A stretch of 54,943 bases of DNA from an uncultured Megasphaera sp. (GTDB lineage: Bacteria > Bacillota > Negativicutes > Veillonellales > Megasphaeraceae). The stretch spans positions 1-54,943 of the forward strand of contig CAKPVJ010000013.1 of assembly GCA_934193515.1 (NCBI GenBank), given 5' to 3'. Positions within the stretch are counted from its first letter, which is position 1; every line of letters starts with the position of its first letter. Under the pieces are notes generated by a model that made no database searches, was not told where the DNA came from, and saw only the letters and a program-made list of their open reading frames with translations. Positions 8,390 through 16,882 of this stretch are shown one piece after another. Position numbers and translations under genes: made by a program.

Positions 8390-8408
8390 GTAAGATGGGC
8401 TTTTTTTT
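8368..8408. terminator. Terminator overlapping the end of the AraC-family gene
   Basis: AAAAGCCCATCTT (8368-8380, within the last codons) pairs with AAGATGGGCTTTT (8392-8404) and is followed by more T. It may also act weakly on the convergent hydratase transcript. Confidence 0.9.
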
Positions 8409-8413
8409 ATGAT

Positions 8414-10696
8414 TTATCTGTTTCGATTATAATTAATCAGGCATCCTGCTTTGACAATTTTCTTTTCATCTTCAGTCATGTCTGCTATATAAAGAGATAT
8501 TTCTGTAAGCGTATCGCCTACTACATACGCTTTAATATCTTTCATGTCACCATCCAAGGCTTTTTTTATATGCGGCACATAGATATAATCGCCAACTTCA
8601 AAGGAAGCATCTGCTTTCATTTGGAACGGCAGCATGCCCCAGTTGATTACATTGGAGCGATACCGTTTGGTCGCATATTCCTTGCAGATATTGGCAAGGC
8701 CGCCCAAGACACGCTGACAGCTGGCTGCTTGTTCACGCGCTGAGCCGTCGCCTGGTTTGACGCAGTAAATCATACTGCCAATTTCGACTTGGGACATATC
8801 CGCATCAGCAAATTTTTCTTGTATAGTGGCAAATACTTTTTTCAGATGCGAATCGATACTTGCCGGACAGTTGCCTGCCATGCGTGCCCGTTCTGCCACA
8901 TCTACATCTTTGGCACGGCCTACATAATCGGGGTCACGCCGCGACAAGGTAAACTCAGCCAAGCCCAACGGGTTGGAACGATAGGATGACGTTTCTCCTG
9001 AAGGAATCAATTCATCTGTTGTCGTGACCGGATCCATAATCTTCGAGCAAACTTTGAGCAGAATGTTGTCTGCCAAGGCTTCCATCGACGGCCAATCTTT
9101 GATGTTCGGCCCGTAAACCAGCGAAGTCTGTTCTTCTGCTTTACCAAATCCCTGATATACACGGGATTCATAAGAAGCATTATCGTATTCATATGGGGCT
9201 TCTTTATAATCATCCATATATCCGTCCGCAGAGGTCAAGACACCGCCATTTGCAGCTGTCGCCGCAATAGAACGGGCATCCATCAACGCAACGGCCGAGA
9301 ACTGACCGTTACCCGGCTTAGACCCTTCACGATTCGGGAAATTACGTGTCGTATGACGAATACTAAAGGCATTATTCGCCGGCGTGTCTCCGGCACCAAA
9401 ACATGGGCCGCAGAACGCTGTTTTCATAATCGCACCGGCAGCCATCAAATCTGCTGCCGCGCCTTTGCGTACCAAATCCATATACACAGGCATAGACGAC
9501 GGATAGACATCTAACGTAAAGACGCCATTGCCGCAGCTGGCATGTTTTAAAATATGAGCCGCTGCCATGACATTACTGTAATTGCCGCCGGCACAGCCAG
9601 CGATAATTCCCTGCTGTACATGAAGCTTGCCGTCTGCTATTTTATCTGTCAGGCTAAAGGGAATGTCTTTATTGCTCATGCGGCTTTTGATATTTTCTTC
9701 TGTTTCATGCAAAATATCAGCCAAGTTGGCATTCAATTCATCAATCGTAAATGCATTGCTCGGATGCATCGGCATAGCAATCATCGGTTTAATCGTGTTG
9801 AGGTCAATATAAATCATACCGTCATAATACGCAATATCAGCAGGATTCAGTTCTTTATAATCCTGAGGGCGGCCATGCTGCGTCAAGTACGCTTTGGTAT
9901 CTTCGTCAGTACGCCATACAGAAGACAAACAAGTCGTTTCTGTCGTCATGACATCTACGCTGTTGCGGTAATCCGTAGACATAGACGCAACGCCGGGACC
10001 GACAAATTCCATCACTTTATTTTTGACGTAGCCGTTTTTAAATACAGCACCTACAATCGCAATGGCAATATCATGCGGGCCTACTGCCGGATTAGGCTTG
10101 CCTGTCAGGTACACGCCGACAACACCGGGATACGCCACGTCATACGTATCACACAGCAGCTGTTTTACCAGTTCGCCGCCGCCTTCGCCGACAGCCATCG
10201 TTCCCAGCGCGCCGTAGCGAGTATGGCTGTCTGAACCGATAATCATTTTGCCGCATCCTGCCATTTTTTCACGCATGTACTGATGAATAACCGCCACATG
10301 CGGGGGGACAAAAATACCGCCGTATTTTTTAGCTGCAGACAAGCCAAATACATGGTCATCTTCGTTAATCGTACCGCCGACTGCACAAAGCGAATTGTGA
10401 CAGTTTGTCAGCACGTAAGGCAGAGGAAACTTTTCCATACCGGAAGCTTTTGCCGTCTGAATAATACCGACAAACGTAATATCATGGGATGCCATAGCAT
10501 CAAATTTGATTTTCAAATGTTCCATATTGTCCGCTGTATTATGCGCTTTCAAAATGGAATAGGCAATGGTTCCCTTCCGAGCTTCATCCCGGTTTGGCTT
10601 CTTTCCAGTAAGTTGTTCTACTTTAGCCGCTTCTTGTTCTGGTACAATTTCCGTACCATGAATCAAATACGCGCCTCCTCTATACAATTGAATCAT
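8414..10696 (-). CDS. YbhJ-type aconitase-family hydratase
   Basis: This 760-residue member of the aconitase superfamily resembles E. coli YbhJ. It keeps the aconitase layout with GSDSHTRYGALGTMAVGEGGGE near residue 155, FVGPGVASMS near 230 and a CGPCFGAGD motif near 430, whose cysteines, together with a GCAGGNYSN cysteine near 370, are the candidate 4Fe-4S ligands. The swivel domain follows (residues about 600-750). A GAGGAGG ribosome site precedes the ATG. It is divergent from citrate synthase and isocitrate dehydrogenase, so the likely reaction is citrate to isocitrate. No canonical AcnA or AcnB is in the window. Assignment to aconitase activity is by context. Confidence 0.87.
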   Translation of the reverse strand: MIQLYRGGAYLIHGTEIVPEQEAAKVEQLTGKKPNRDEARKGTIAYSILKAHNTADNMEHLKIKFDAMASHDITFVGIIQTAKASGMEKFPLPYVLTNCHNSLCAVGGTINEDDHVFGLSAAKKYGGIFVPPHVAVIHQYMREKMAGCGKMIIGSDSHTRYGALGTMAVGEGGGELVKQLLCDTYDVAYPGVVGVYLTGKPNPAVGPHDIAIAIVGAVFKNGYVKNKVMEFVGPGVASMSTDYRNSVDVMTTETTCLSSVWRTDEDTKAYLTQHGRPQDYKELNPADIAYYDGMIYIDLNTIKPMIAMPMHPSNAFTIDELNANLADILHETEENIKSRMSNKDIPFSLTDKIADGKLHVQQGIIAGCAGGNYSNVMAAAHILKHASCGNGVFTLDVYPSSMPVYMDLVRKGAAADLMAAGAIMKTAFCGPCFGAGDTPANNAFSIRHTTRNFPNREGSKPGNGQFSAVALMDARSIAATAANGGVLTSADGYMDDYKEAPYEYDNASYESRVYQGFGKAEEQTSLVYGPNIKDWPSMEALADNILLKVCSKIMDPVTTTDELIPSGETSSYRSNPLGLAEFTLSRRDPDYVGRAKDVDVAERARMAGNCPASIDSHLKKVFATIQEKFADADMSQVEIGSMIYCVKPGDGSAREQAASCQRVLGGLANICKEYATKRYRSNVINWGMLPFQMKADASFEVGDYIYVPHIKKALDGDMKDIKAYVVGDTLTEISLYIADMTEDEKKIVKAGCLINYNRNR

Positions 10697-10893
10697 GAGT
10701 TTAGCCTCCTCTGCACAGTCCTAAAAACTGTTGTATAGTAGCAATTTCTCATACAGAAATTTATGTAATTAGATTTCACATTATAAAATTTTTCTGCATT
10801 CACCTCATATTATATCATAATTATTCTTATTGTGACTACCCTTGTCTCTTTCTTTTTCTCATTATTTTTATTTTATTTTTACCTTAACTATGC

Positions 10894-10916
10894 TATAATA
10901 ACTTATAATTTATAAG
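10894..10916. promoter_or_regulatory. -10 element and A/T palindrome in the hydratase/citrate synthase gap
   Basis: The 313-bp divergent gap 10697-11009 contains TATAAT (10894-10899) oriented toward citrate synthase, immediately followed by CTTATAATTTATAAG (10902-10916), a perfect 7-1-7 palindrome at the expected transcription start. It is a candidate repressor operator, perhaps responding to citrate or 2-oxoglutarate. I see no other structure in the gap. Confidence 0.45.
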
Positions 10917-11009
10917 AAAAACCACCGTCATATTCGCAAGACATTTTTATGAATATCACGGAATAATTAACAATGGACATTTATCCTTGCAGGAAAGAGA
11001 GGAATCACT

Positions 11010-12353
11010 TTGGACAAAAATATCTACTTAGCCCAATTCTATGGAAAATCACAGAATTACACCCAGATTCCCCGTGAATGGTACTCTAAATACGGTGTAA
11101 AACGAGGTCTGCGCAACGAAGACCATACGGGCGTACTTGTCGGGCTGACCCGCATTGCCGATGTTGTCGGGTATCAGCGTGACGCTTCTGGGAATAAAGT
11201 CAATTGTGATGGCGTACTCTATTATCGCGGCATCGATATTCGCGATTTAGTAAAAAAAGAGAAATATAACGGCTATTTATATGAACAGGCCAGCTTCCTC
11301 TTGCTATTTGGGTATTTACCGTCTCATGACGAATTGCATGCCTTCTGCAACGTATTGCAGGACGGGTATGACTTGCCGGATGATTTTTTGGAAATGAATC
11401 TGCTGCGTCTTCCCGGTAAAAACTTGATGAATAAATTACAGCATGCATTACTGACATTATATAATTATGACCCCGATCCGGATAATACTGACGTATACCA
11501 GACGCTTCGCAAAGGACTGAATATTATGAGCAAGCTTCCGTCTATTGCCGTCTATGCCTATATGTCCAAAATTCATTATTATCATCGGAAAAGTCTTGTT
11601 ATTCACTATCCGCGCAAAGACTATTCTACAGCAGAAAATATTTTATCCATGCTGCGCCCTGACAGTAAATTTACGGCGCAGGAAGCACAGCTGCTCGACT
11701 TGCTCCTGTTTCTCCATGCAGATCACGGCGGCGGCACCAACTCCACCTTTACCAATGTCGTCGTTTCTTCCACCAACACGGATATTTATTCCAGCATGGC
11801 AAGTTCTGTCGGCGCCCTGAAAGGGCCGCGCCACGGCGGTGCCAATGTTCGCACATCCATTATGATGGAAAATATTATCGATGCTATCGGCACTAAGGCT
11901 ACAGACAGCCAAATCAAAGGGATTATACAAAAAATTTTGGATAAAAAATTTAAAGACAATACAGACGGCCTTGTCTATGGGTTTGGTCACGCTGTATATA
12001 CCTTGTCCGATCCCCGTGCGGAAATCATGCGGCATTACTGCGGCAAACTGGCTAAAGAAAAAGGCATGGAAGATATTTTCAACTTTTACAATCATTTTGA
12101 ACGCATTGCCACCAAGGTATTAACAGAAAAAACAGGCATGGATATTTGCAGTAATGTCGATTATTACAGCGGCTTTGCCTATCATATGCTCGGCATTCCC
12201 CGCGATTTGTACACGCCGCTCTTTGTTATCAGCCGTATGGTCGGCTGGCTGGCTCATAATATTGAACATAAACTGTATGACAATCGTATTGTCCGCCCGG
12301 CTGCCAAATACGTTGGCGATTTAATGGACTACATACCCATGGAGGATAGATAA
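11010..12353 (+). CDS. Citrate synthase
   Basis: The enzyme condenses oxaloacetate and acetyl-CoA to citrate. The 447-residue protein carries the family motifs LHADHGGGTNSTFT near residue 235, GALKGPRHGGAN near 270 and GFGHAVYTLSDPRA near 325, which contain the catalytic histidines, then a C-terminal EHKLYDNRIVRPAAKYVG with substrate-binding arginines. The start is TTG at 11010, preceded by AGAGAGGA. Two bases separate its stop from the isocitrate dehydrogenase ATG, so the two are translationally coupled. With the divergent hydratase it completes the oxidative branch to 2-oxoglutarate. Confidence 0.95.
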   Translation: MDKNIYLAQFYGKSQNYTQIPREWYSKYGVKRGLRNEDHTGVLVGLTRIADVVGYQRDASGNKVNCDGVLYYRGIDIRDLVKKEKYNGYLYEQASFLLLFGYLPSHDELHAFCNVLQDGYDLPDDFLEMNLLRLPGKNLMNKLQHALLTLYNYDPDPDNTDVYQTLRKGLNIMSKLPSIAVYAYMSKIHYYHRKSLVIHYPRKDYSTAENILSMLRPDSKFTAQEAQLLDLLLFLHADHGGGTNSTFTNVVVSSTNTDIYSSMASSVGALKGPRHGGANVRTSIMMENIIDAIGTKATDSQIKGIIQKILDKKFKDNTDGLVYGFGHAVYTLSDPRAEIMRHYCGKLAKEKGMEDIFNFYNHFERIATKVLTEKTGMDICSNVDYYSGFAYHMLGIPRDLYTPLFVISRMVGWLAHNIEHKLYDNRIVRPAAKYVGDLMDYIPMEDR

Positions 12354-12354
12354 G

Positions 12355-13350
12355 ATGAAGACAATTACTGTATTTAAAGGCGACGGCATCGGCCCGGAAA
12401 TTACAGATGCCGTGATTGAAATCTTAAAAGCAGCACATGCACCGCTCAACTATGAATTTTTCAACGTCGGCGCTGCTGAATACGAACGAAACGGCGCGCT
12501 TATTCCGGAAGAAGCCTTTCAATCCTTTGAAAAAACACATCTTTTATTAAAATCCCCTATTACGACACCTATCGGCAAGGGATTCCGGTCTCTCAATGTC
12601 ACGCTGCGCAAAAAATATGACCTCTATGCCAATATTCGTCCGGCTAAGTCCAATGCCGCTGTACCGACGCCATTTCCGAACGTAGATATTGTCACTTTCC
12701 GTGAAAACACAGAAGGATTATATGTCGGCGTAGAATATAAAATCAATGACGATACTGTTCATGCTATCAAAATCATTACCCGCAAAGCCAGTGAACGCAT
12801 CATCCGGGCAGCCTTTGAATATGCCGTTTCCCACAACCGCAAAAAAGTAACCTGTGTTCACAAAGCCAATATTTTGAAAATGACAGACGGCATGTTCCTC
12901 GACATTTTCAAAACGATTGCCAAGGAGTATCCGCAGATTGAAAGTGATGACAAAATCGTTGACAATACCTGCATGCAGCTCGTTATGCATCCGGAAACGA
13001 TGGATGTTATCGTCACGCCCAACCTCTACGGCGATATTCTGTCCGACCTCACCAGCGGGCTTATCGGCGGCTTAGGCCTGATGCCTTCTATGAATATTGG
13101 CGACAAGTATGCCATGTTTGAAGCCGTTCACGGCAGTGCGCCGGATATTGCAGGCAAACATATTGCCAATCCTACAGCACTTCTCTGGTCAGCATGCATG
13201 CTCTTGGAATACATCGGTGAAACTGCCATTGCTGCCAACATCCGTCAAGCCGTAGACCGTGTTTTAGCAGAAAAACAATATCTTACACCTGACCTAGGCG
13301 GCAGTGCTTCTACCGAAGCCTATCGCGATGCCGTAATAGCCAAATTATAA
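12355..13350 (+). CDS. Isocitrate dehydrogenase (isocitrate/isopropylmalate dehydrogenase family, likely NAD-dependent)
   Basis: The 331-residue beta-decarboxylating dehydrogenase starts MKTITVFKGDGIGPEI. It has TFRENTEGLYVGVEY near residue 105, the NLYGDILSDLTSGLIGGLG metal and substrate motif near 222, and MFEAVHGSAPDIAGKHIANP near 255 for nucleotide binding. Family length and the immediate coupling to citrate synthase favour NAD-isocitrate dehydrogenase over isopropylmalate or homoisocitrate dehydrogenase. Its product, 2-oxoglutarate, would feed glutamate synthesis in an anaerobe without a full cycle. Confidence 0.92.
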   Translation: MKTITVFKGDGIGPEITDAVIEILKAAHAPLNYEFFNVGAAEYERNGALIPEEAFQSFEKTHLLLKSPITTPIGKGFRSLNVTLRKKYDLYANIRPAKSNAAVPTPFPNVDIVTFRENTEGLYVGVEYKINDDTVHAIKIITRKASERIIRAAFEYAVSHNRKKVTCVHKANILKMTDGMFLDIFKTIAKEYPQIESDDKIVDNTCMQLVMHPETMDVIVTPNLYGDILSDLTSGLIGGLGLMPSMNIGDKYAMFEAVHGSAPDIAGKHIANPTALLWSACMLLEYIGETAIAANIRQAVDRVLAEKQYLTPDLGGSASTEAYRDAVIAKL

Positions 13351-13370
13351 ATATATATCGCTGTATTTAA

Positions 13371-13405
13371 GGGCTGGTCGTGACAAAACGACCGGCCCTT
13401 TTGTC
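13371..13405 (+). terminator. Terminator of the citrate synthase operon
   Basis: GGGCTGGTCG (13371-13380) pairs with CGACCGGCCC (13389-13398) with one G-T, followed by a T-rich tract. Confidence 0.9.
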
Positions 13406-13467
13406 TTGTTGACAAATGATATATCTATTTTATACAATGGTGTCAATTACGATAAGGAGATGGCATT

Positions 13468-14430
13468 ATGAATATAACGGTTTTAGGCTGCGGCCGCTGG
13501 GGCTCGTTTCATGCCTGGTATGCTGACCATATTGGACATACCGTTACCCTTTGGGGCAGAGACAGTTCACCAAACTTAAAAGAATTAATGACAACCAGAA
13601 AAAATGAATATGTAACACTCCCCTCTTCTATTCTGTTGACATCTGATTTGATACAAGCCATTTCTTCTGCCGACATATGCATTCTTTCCATCAGCGCACA
13701 GCAAGTCCGCTCCTTTGCCAAACAGCTGCATGACCTGCCTGTCCCTTTGACCAAGCCCATCATCTTGGCGATGAAAGGCCTGGAAATCGGCAGCGGCAAA
13801 CGGCTGACAACCGTAATGGAAGAAGAACTCGGTCCGAAAGTGCAGACAGCTGTCTGGGTAGGCCCGGGACATGTGCAGGATTTTGTCAGCGGCATGCCAA
13901 ACTGCATGGTTATGGCTTCTAAAGATACGGCATTGACTCATAGACTGGTCGATATATTTACCAGCCCGCTCATCCGCTTTTATTATGGACAAGACTTATT
14001 GGGCATCGAAATCGGCGCTGCTGCTAAAAACGTCATGGGGATTGCTGCCGGCATGCTGGACGGCGCCCATCTGACCAGTCTGAAAGGGGCTTTGATGGCC
14101 CGGGGGACCCATGAATTATCTGTATTAATCAAAGCGTTGGGCGGCAACGAAATGACCGTTTATGGCTTAAGCCACCTCGGCGATTATGAGGCAACGCTCT
14201 TTTCTTCTCACAGCAACAATCGTCGTTTTGGAGAAGATTTTATTCAGGGAAAACCATTTAAAAAATTGGCAGAAGGCGTATATACAACCGAAGCGTTAAT
14301 GGATTTATCCCAACAGCTGCATATCGAGCTTCCCATTACGGCTGCTGTACATGCCATTATTCAAGACCATCAATCGCCGCAAGAAGTTCTCGCTTCCTTA
14401 TTTTTGCGTTCTACTAAAACAGAATATTAA
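13468..14430 (+). CDS. gpsA: Glycerol-3-phosphate dehydrogenase [NAD(P)+], GpsA family
   Basis: GpsA makes sn-glycerol 3-phosphate for phospholipid synthesis. The 320-residue protein has an N-terminal Rossmann motif (GCGRWGSFHAWY) and the middle motifs ILAMKGLEIGSGKR and VWVGPGHVQDF. EIGAAAKNVMGIAAGMLDG (near residue 188) holds the conserved catalytic lysine, and SNNRRFGEDF lies near residue 255. It departs from the family at several usually constant places: GCGRWGSFHA for GAGSWGTALA and LSHLGDYEATL for the usual LSGLGDLxxT. It could be a divergent paralogue, so check for a second gpsA in the genome. Confidence 0.85.
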   Translation: MNITVLGCGRWGSFHAWYADHIGHTVTLWGRDSSPNLKELMTTRKNEYVTLPSSILLTSDLIQAISSADICILSISAQQVRSFAKQLHDLPVPLTKPIILAMKGLEIGSGKRLTTVMEEELGPKVQTAVWVGPGHVQDFVSGMPNCMVMASKDTALTHRLVDIFTSPLIRFYYGQDLLGIEIGAAAKNVMGIAAGMLDGAHLTSLKGALMARGTHELSVLIKALGGNEMTVYGLSHLGDYEATLFSSHSNNRRFGEDFIQGKPFKKLAEGVYTTEALMDLSQQLHIELPITAAVHAIIQDHQSPQEVLASLFLRSTKTEY

Positions 14431-14432
14431 AA

Positions 14433-14485
14433 AATCCCTCATATATCTTTTCTCTAAAACAATAAGATATATGAGGGATTCTTTT
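14433..14485. terminator. Bidirectional terminator between convergent genes
   Basis: A 17-bp perfect stem (14433-14449 with 14464-14480; core CCCTCATATATCTT) carries T-rich flanks on both strands. Confidence 0.93.
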
Positions 14486-15851
14486 ATTTCGTTTCTACAG
14501 CAGCCGGCATCTCATGCCGTGTAACGAGCAGCTTATCTACCCGCAAATTGTCCATTTTTACAACTTCAAACGTAAACTCATTCCAAGTATACGTATCTTT
14601 TTCTTGGGGTATGCGGCCAATCCCATAGGTTACCAACCCAGCCAGCGTCTTGTATAAATCTTCATCTTCTTCAGGAAGTTCTTCTTCTATTTCAAAGTAG
14701 TCTTTAAACTCTTCAATCGTCAGCAGTCCTTCCATAAGCCATTGGTTGGTTCCTTGTTTTACAATCCGATTGGCATTTTCTTTTTTCTCTTGTTCACCAG
14801 AAGGCATGCTGCCGACTAATTCTTCCAAGATGTCATGCAGTGTCAAAATACCGCTGAAACTGCCGTATTCATCCAAAACAGCCGCTTCATGAACACTTTC
14901 TTCCCGAAAGACAGACACTACTTTCATAATATCCATCGATTCCGGAACAAAGACCGGTTTTTGTATGCTTTCTTCAACAATCGCACCTAAAGATACGTGT
15001 TGTTTCGTTTGTACGGCTTCATAGTACTTTTGGAATACGGTATTCACAGTAATCATGCCTAAAAACTCATCCAAAGACCCTTTGCCCACAGGAAGATGTA
15101 CGTGATTGCAGGAGATAATCTCTTTGATCATCGAATCTTCTGTATCTTCCAAATCAATCCAATCTACCTGCGTCCGATTCGTCATAATATCGCTGACGTT
15201 CATATCTGCCAGGCGGAATACCCTGTCAACCAATTCTGGTTCTTCTTTTTCAAACGCACCTAATTCAGCGCCTTGTTCCAACAGAAGCTTGATTTCTTCT
15301 TCCGTCACCGGATGTACTTCCGGCTTGGATACGCCTATCAGCCTTGTAACTAACGCTGTCGAAGCAGATAAAACCCAAATCAAGGGGGTGCACAACGTAC
15401 AAAAATACAACATGGGCCGAGCCAGCATACAGGACAATTTTTCAGGATTGTCGATGGCAATTCGTTTAGGAACAATTTCTCCAAAAATAATCGTTAAATA
15501 CGTGACCACTGCTACAATCGTCGTCAAGCTGATACTGTACGCATACGGTTCCAGCCCCGGTATCATGGCTACATATTTGGACATTGGCTGCGCCATTTCC
15601 GTACCGCCGTATACACCTGTAAGCAGGCCCAACAGCGTAATACCAAACTGGACAGCAGAGAACATTTTATTTGGGTTTTCCCGCAGTTTCAGAACAATTT
15701 CTGCGGACTTGTTTCCCTCTTCCGCAATCGCTTCCAGCCGGGCCTGTCTGCAGCTGACAATCGACATTTCCAACATAGAAAAAACACCATTGCCAAGAAT
15801 AAGCAAGACAATAACCAAACATTGTTTTCCTAGGGAAAATTCCAAAACCAA
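14484..15851 (-). CDS. CNNM/CBS-domain membrane protein (HlyC/CorC, UPF0053 family)
   Basis: The 455-residue protein has an N-terminal CNNM transmembrane domain with about four helices (residues 1-190), a CBS-domain pair (about 205-345, including VSDIMTNRTQVDWID and the DEYGSFSGILTLHDILEEL end of CBS2), and a C-terminal CorC_HlyC domain (about 365-450). Relatives are implicated in Mg2+ or Na+/Mg2+ transport; the haemolysin label is historical. The start is TTG at 15851, six bases after GGAG. It is monocistronic, facing gpsA. Confidence 0.9.
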   Translation of the reverse strand: MVLEFSLGKQCLVIVLLILGNGVFSMLEMSIVSCRQARLEAIAEEGNKSAEIVLKLRENPNKMFSAVQFGITLLGLLTGVYGGTEMAQPMSKYVAMIPGLEPYAYSISLTTIVAVVTYLTIIFGEIVPKRIAIDNPEKLSCMLARPMLYFCTLCTPLIWVLSASTALVTRLIGVSKPEVHPVTEEEIKLLLEQGAELGAFEKEEPELVDRVFRLADMNVSDIMTNRTQVDWIDLEDTEDSMIKEIISCNHVHLPVGKGSLDEFLGMITVNTVFQKYYEAVQTKQHVSLGAIVEESIQKPVFVPESMDIMKVVSVFREESVHEAAVLDEYGSFSGILTLHDILEELVGSMPSGEQEKKENANRIVKQGTNQWLMEGLLTIEEFKDYFEIEEELPEEDEDLYKTLAGLVTYGIGRIPQEKDTYTWNEFTFEVVKMDNLRVDKLLVTRHEMPAAVETK

Positions 15852-16030
15852 TCACGTCTCCTTTTATAATACAACCATACTTTTTAGGATTTATTATACA
15901 TGGTTTTATTAGGTATAACAAGTTTTATCCTCTAAAAAAGAGACTTGCCAAAGGAGTTAGTATCATATACTCTCTCTTTTTTTTACAATGTCATAGTAAT
16001 ACGACAAACCTATACACTCAAAACGGTATC

Positions 16031-16080
16031 GTAAAAAAGCTGTAACAAAATGACCCAAAAAACCGCATTTTGTTACAGCT
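16031..16080 (-). terminator. Terminator of the secreted-protein gene
   Basis: AGCTGTAACAAAATG (16038-16052) and its perfect complement (16066-16080) form a 15-bp stem. Read leftward it ends in T6. A shorter relative (ACAAAATG...CATTTTGT) occurs at 33654-33682. Confidence 0.88.
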
Positions 16081-16101
16081 TCTGTTTTTGTTAGTATTTG
16101 T

Positions 16102-16854
16102 TTACCACCATGGCCCGACTCCAATGCCGATACCGCCGTGATGATGCCAGCCGATGCCCACACCGACGCTGACATTGGGACCGCGGCGATAGCCGCCATC
16201 ATAGGGATCGGCCGTGTCGACAACGGTAACATCCTGCGTAAATGTTCTCGTCGCATCCCCTATTTTAATATCGACGACAACGCTTGTCTTCCCTGCCGCA
16301 GCAGGAACAATATTCATTTTATCGGAAATCGTCGCCACATGCGCGTTCAGACTCGTCATTTTAATATCATACGGAATCATTCCCGGCACATGTACCCGGA
16401 CAATGCCATAACTTCCGACAGGAATTCGTTTCGGATAGACAATGACTTCTGTCTTTTTCAGCATTTCTTCCGCATTACCAAAGATAAGTTCAGCATCTTT
16501 TTCATCGTGAAGCCGCCAAACACAAGACGTATCTTTCGCGATAAAATAGCTGCTTTTTAGGGTATGCGTGTAGGTATCATAAGCATTTACATGATAAAAA
16601 TATTTACTTGTCAAATTTTTATCAATACGAAAATAGTAGTTGGTATCCAATCCTGTCTTATCGGCAGGAATACTTTGCAGCAATGCTGTAATTTTATCAT
16701 ACGTACTTCCTGAAGTAATATAATACGCATCCAAGTTCTTCATTTGTACAGACGGATCTACGGACTGTATCTTCGCCGTATCTCCTGCTAGGCTGGATAT
16801 TGCCGCACTAAAGCAGCACAACATTGTCAGAACACATATACGCCACCATTTCAT
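16102..16854 (-). CDS. Secreted protein of unknown function with Gly/His-rich C-terminus
   Basis: The 250-residue protein has a signal peptide (about residues 1-23, ending SSLAG). A mixed alpha/beta region resembles a surface-affinity read-out protein (YYFRIDKNLTSKYFYHVNAYDTYTHTLKSSYF). An immunoglobulin-like beta region of about 80 residues follows (VYPKRIPVGSYGIVRVHVPG to TFTQDVTVVDTADP), comparable to bacterial Ig-like repeats. The tail is RRGPNVSVGVGIGWHHHGG, ending GIGIGVGPWW. The Gly/His tail ending in two tryptophans could associate with the outer membrane or bind metal; neither is shown. I do not recognise the family. It lies 28 bases downstream of gyrB but has its own terminator. Confidence 0.8.
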   Translation of the reverse strand: MKWWRICVLTMLCCFSAAISSLAGDTAKIQSVDPSVQMKNLDAYYITSGSTYDKITALLQSIPADKTGLDTNYYFRIDKNLTSKYFYHVNAYDTYTHTLKSSYFIAKDTSCVWRLHDEKDAELIFGNAEEMLKKTEVIVYPKRIPVGSYGIVRVHVPGMIPYDIKMTSLNAHVATISDKMNIVPAAAGKTSVVVDIKIGDATRTFTQDVTVVDTADPYDGGYRRGPNVSVGVGIGWHHHGGIGIGVGPWW

Positions 16855-16882
16855 ATGCTATTCCTCCCTGCCGTTTTTTATC

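Noticed and set aside
15106..15912. 268-codon frame on the plus strand over the CNNM/CBS gene
   Set aside because: The opposite strand encodes a complete known protein with a ribosome site; the plus frame has Ser/Thr-rich shadow composition.
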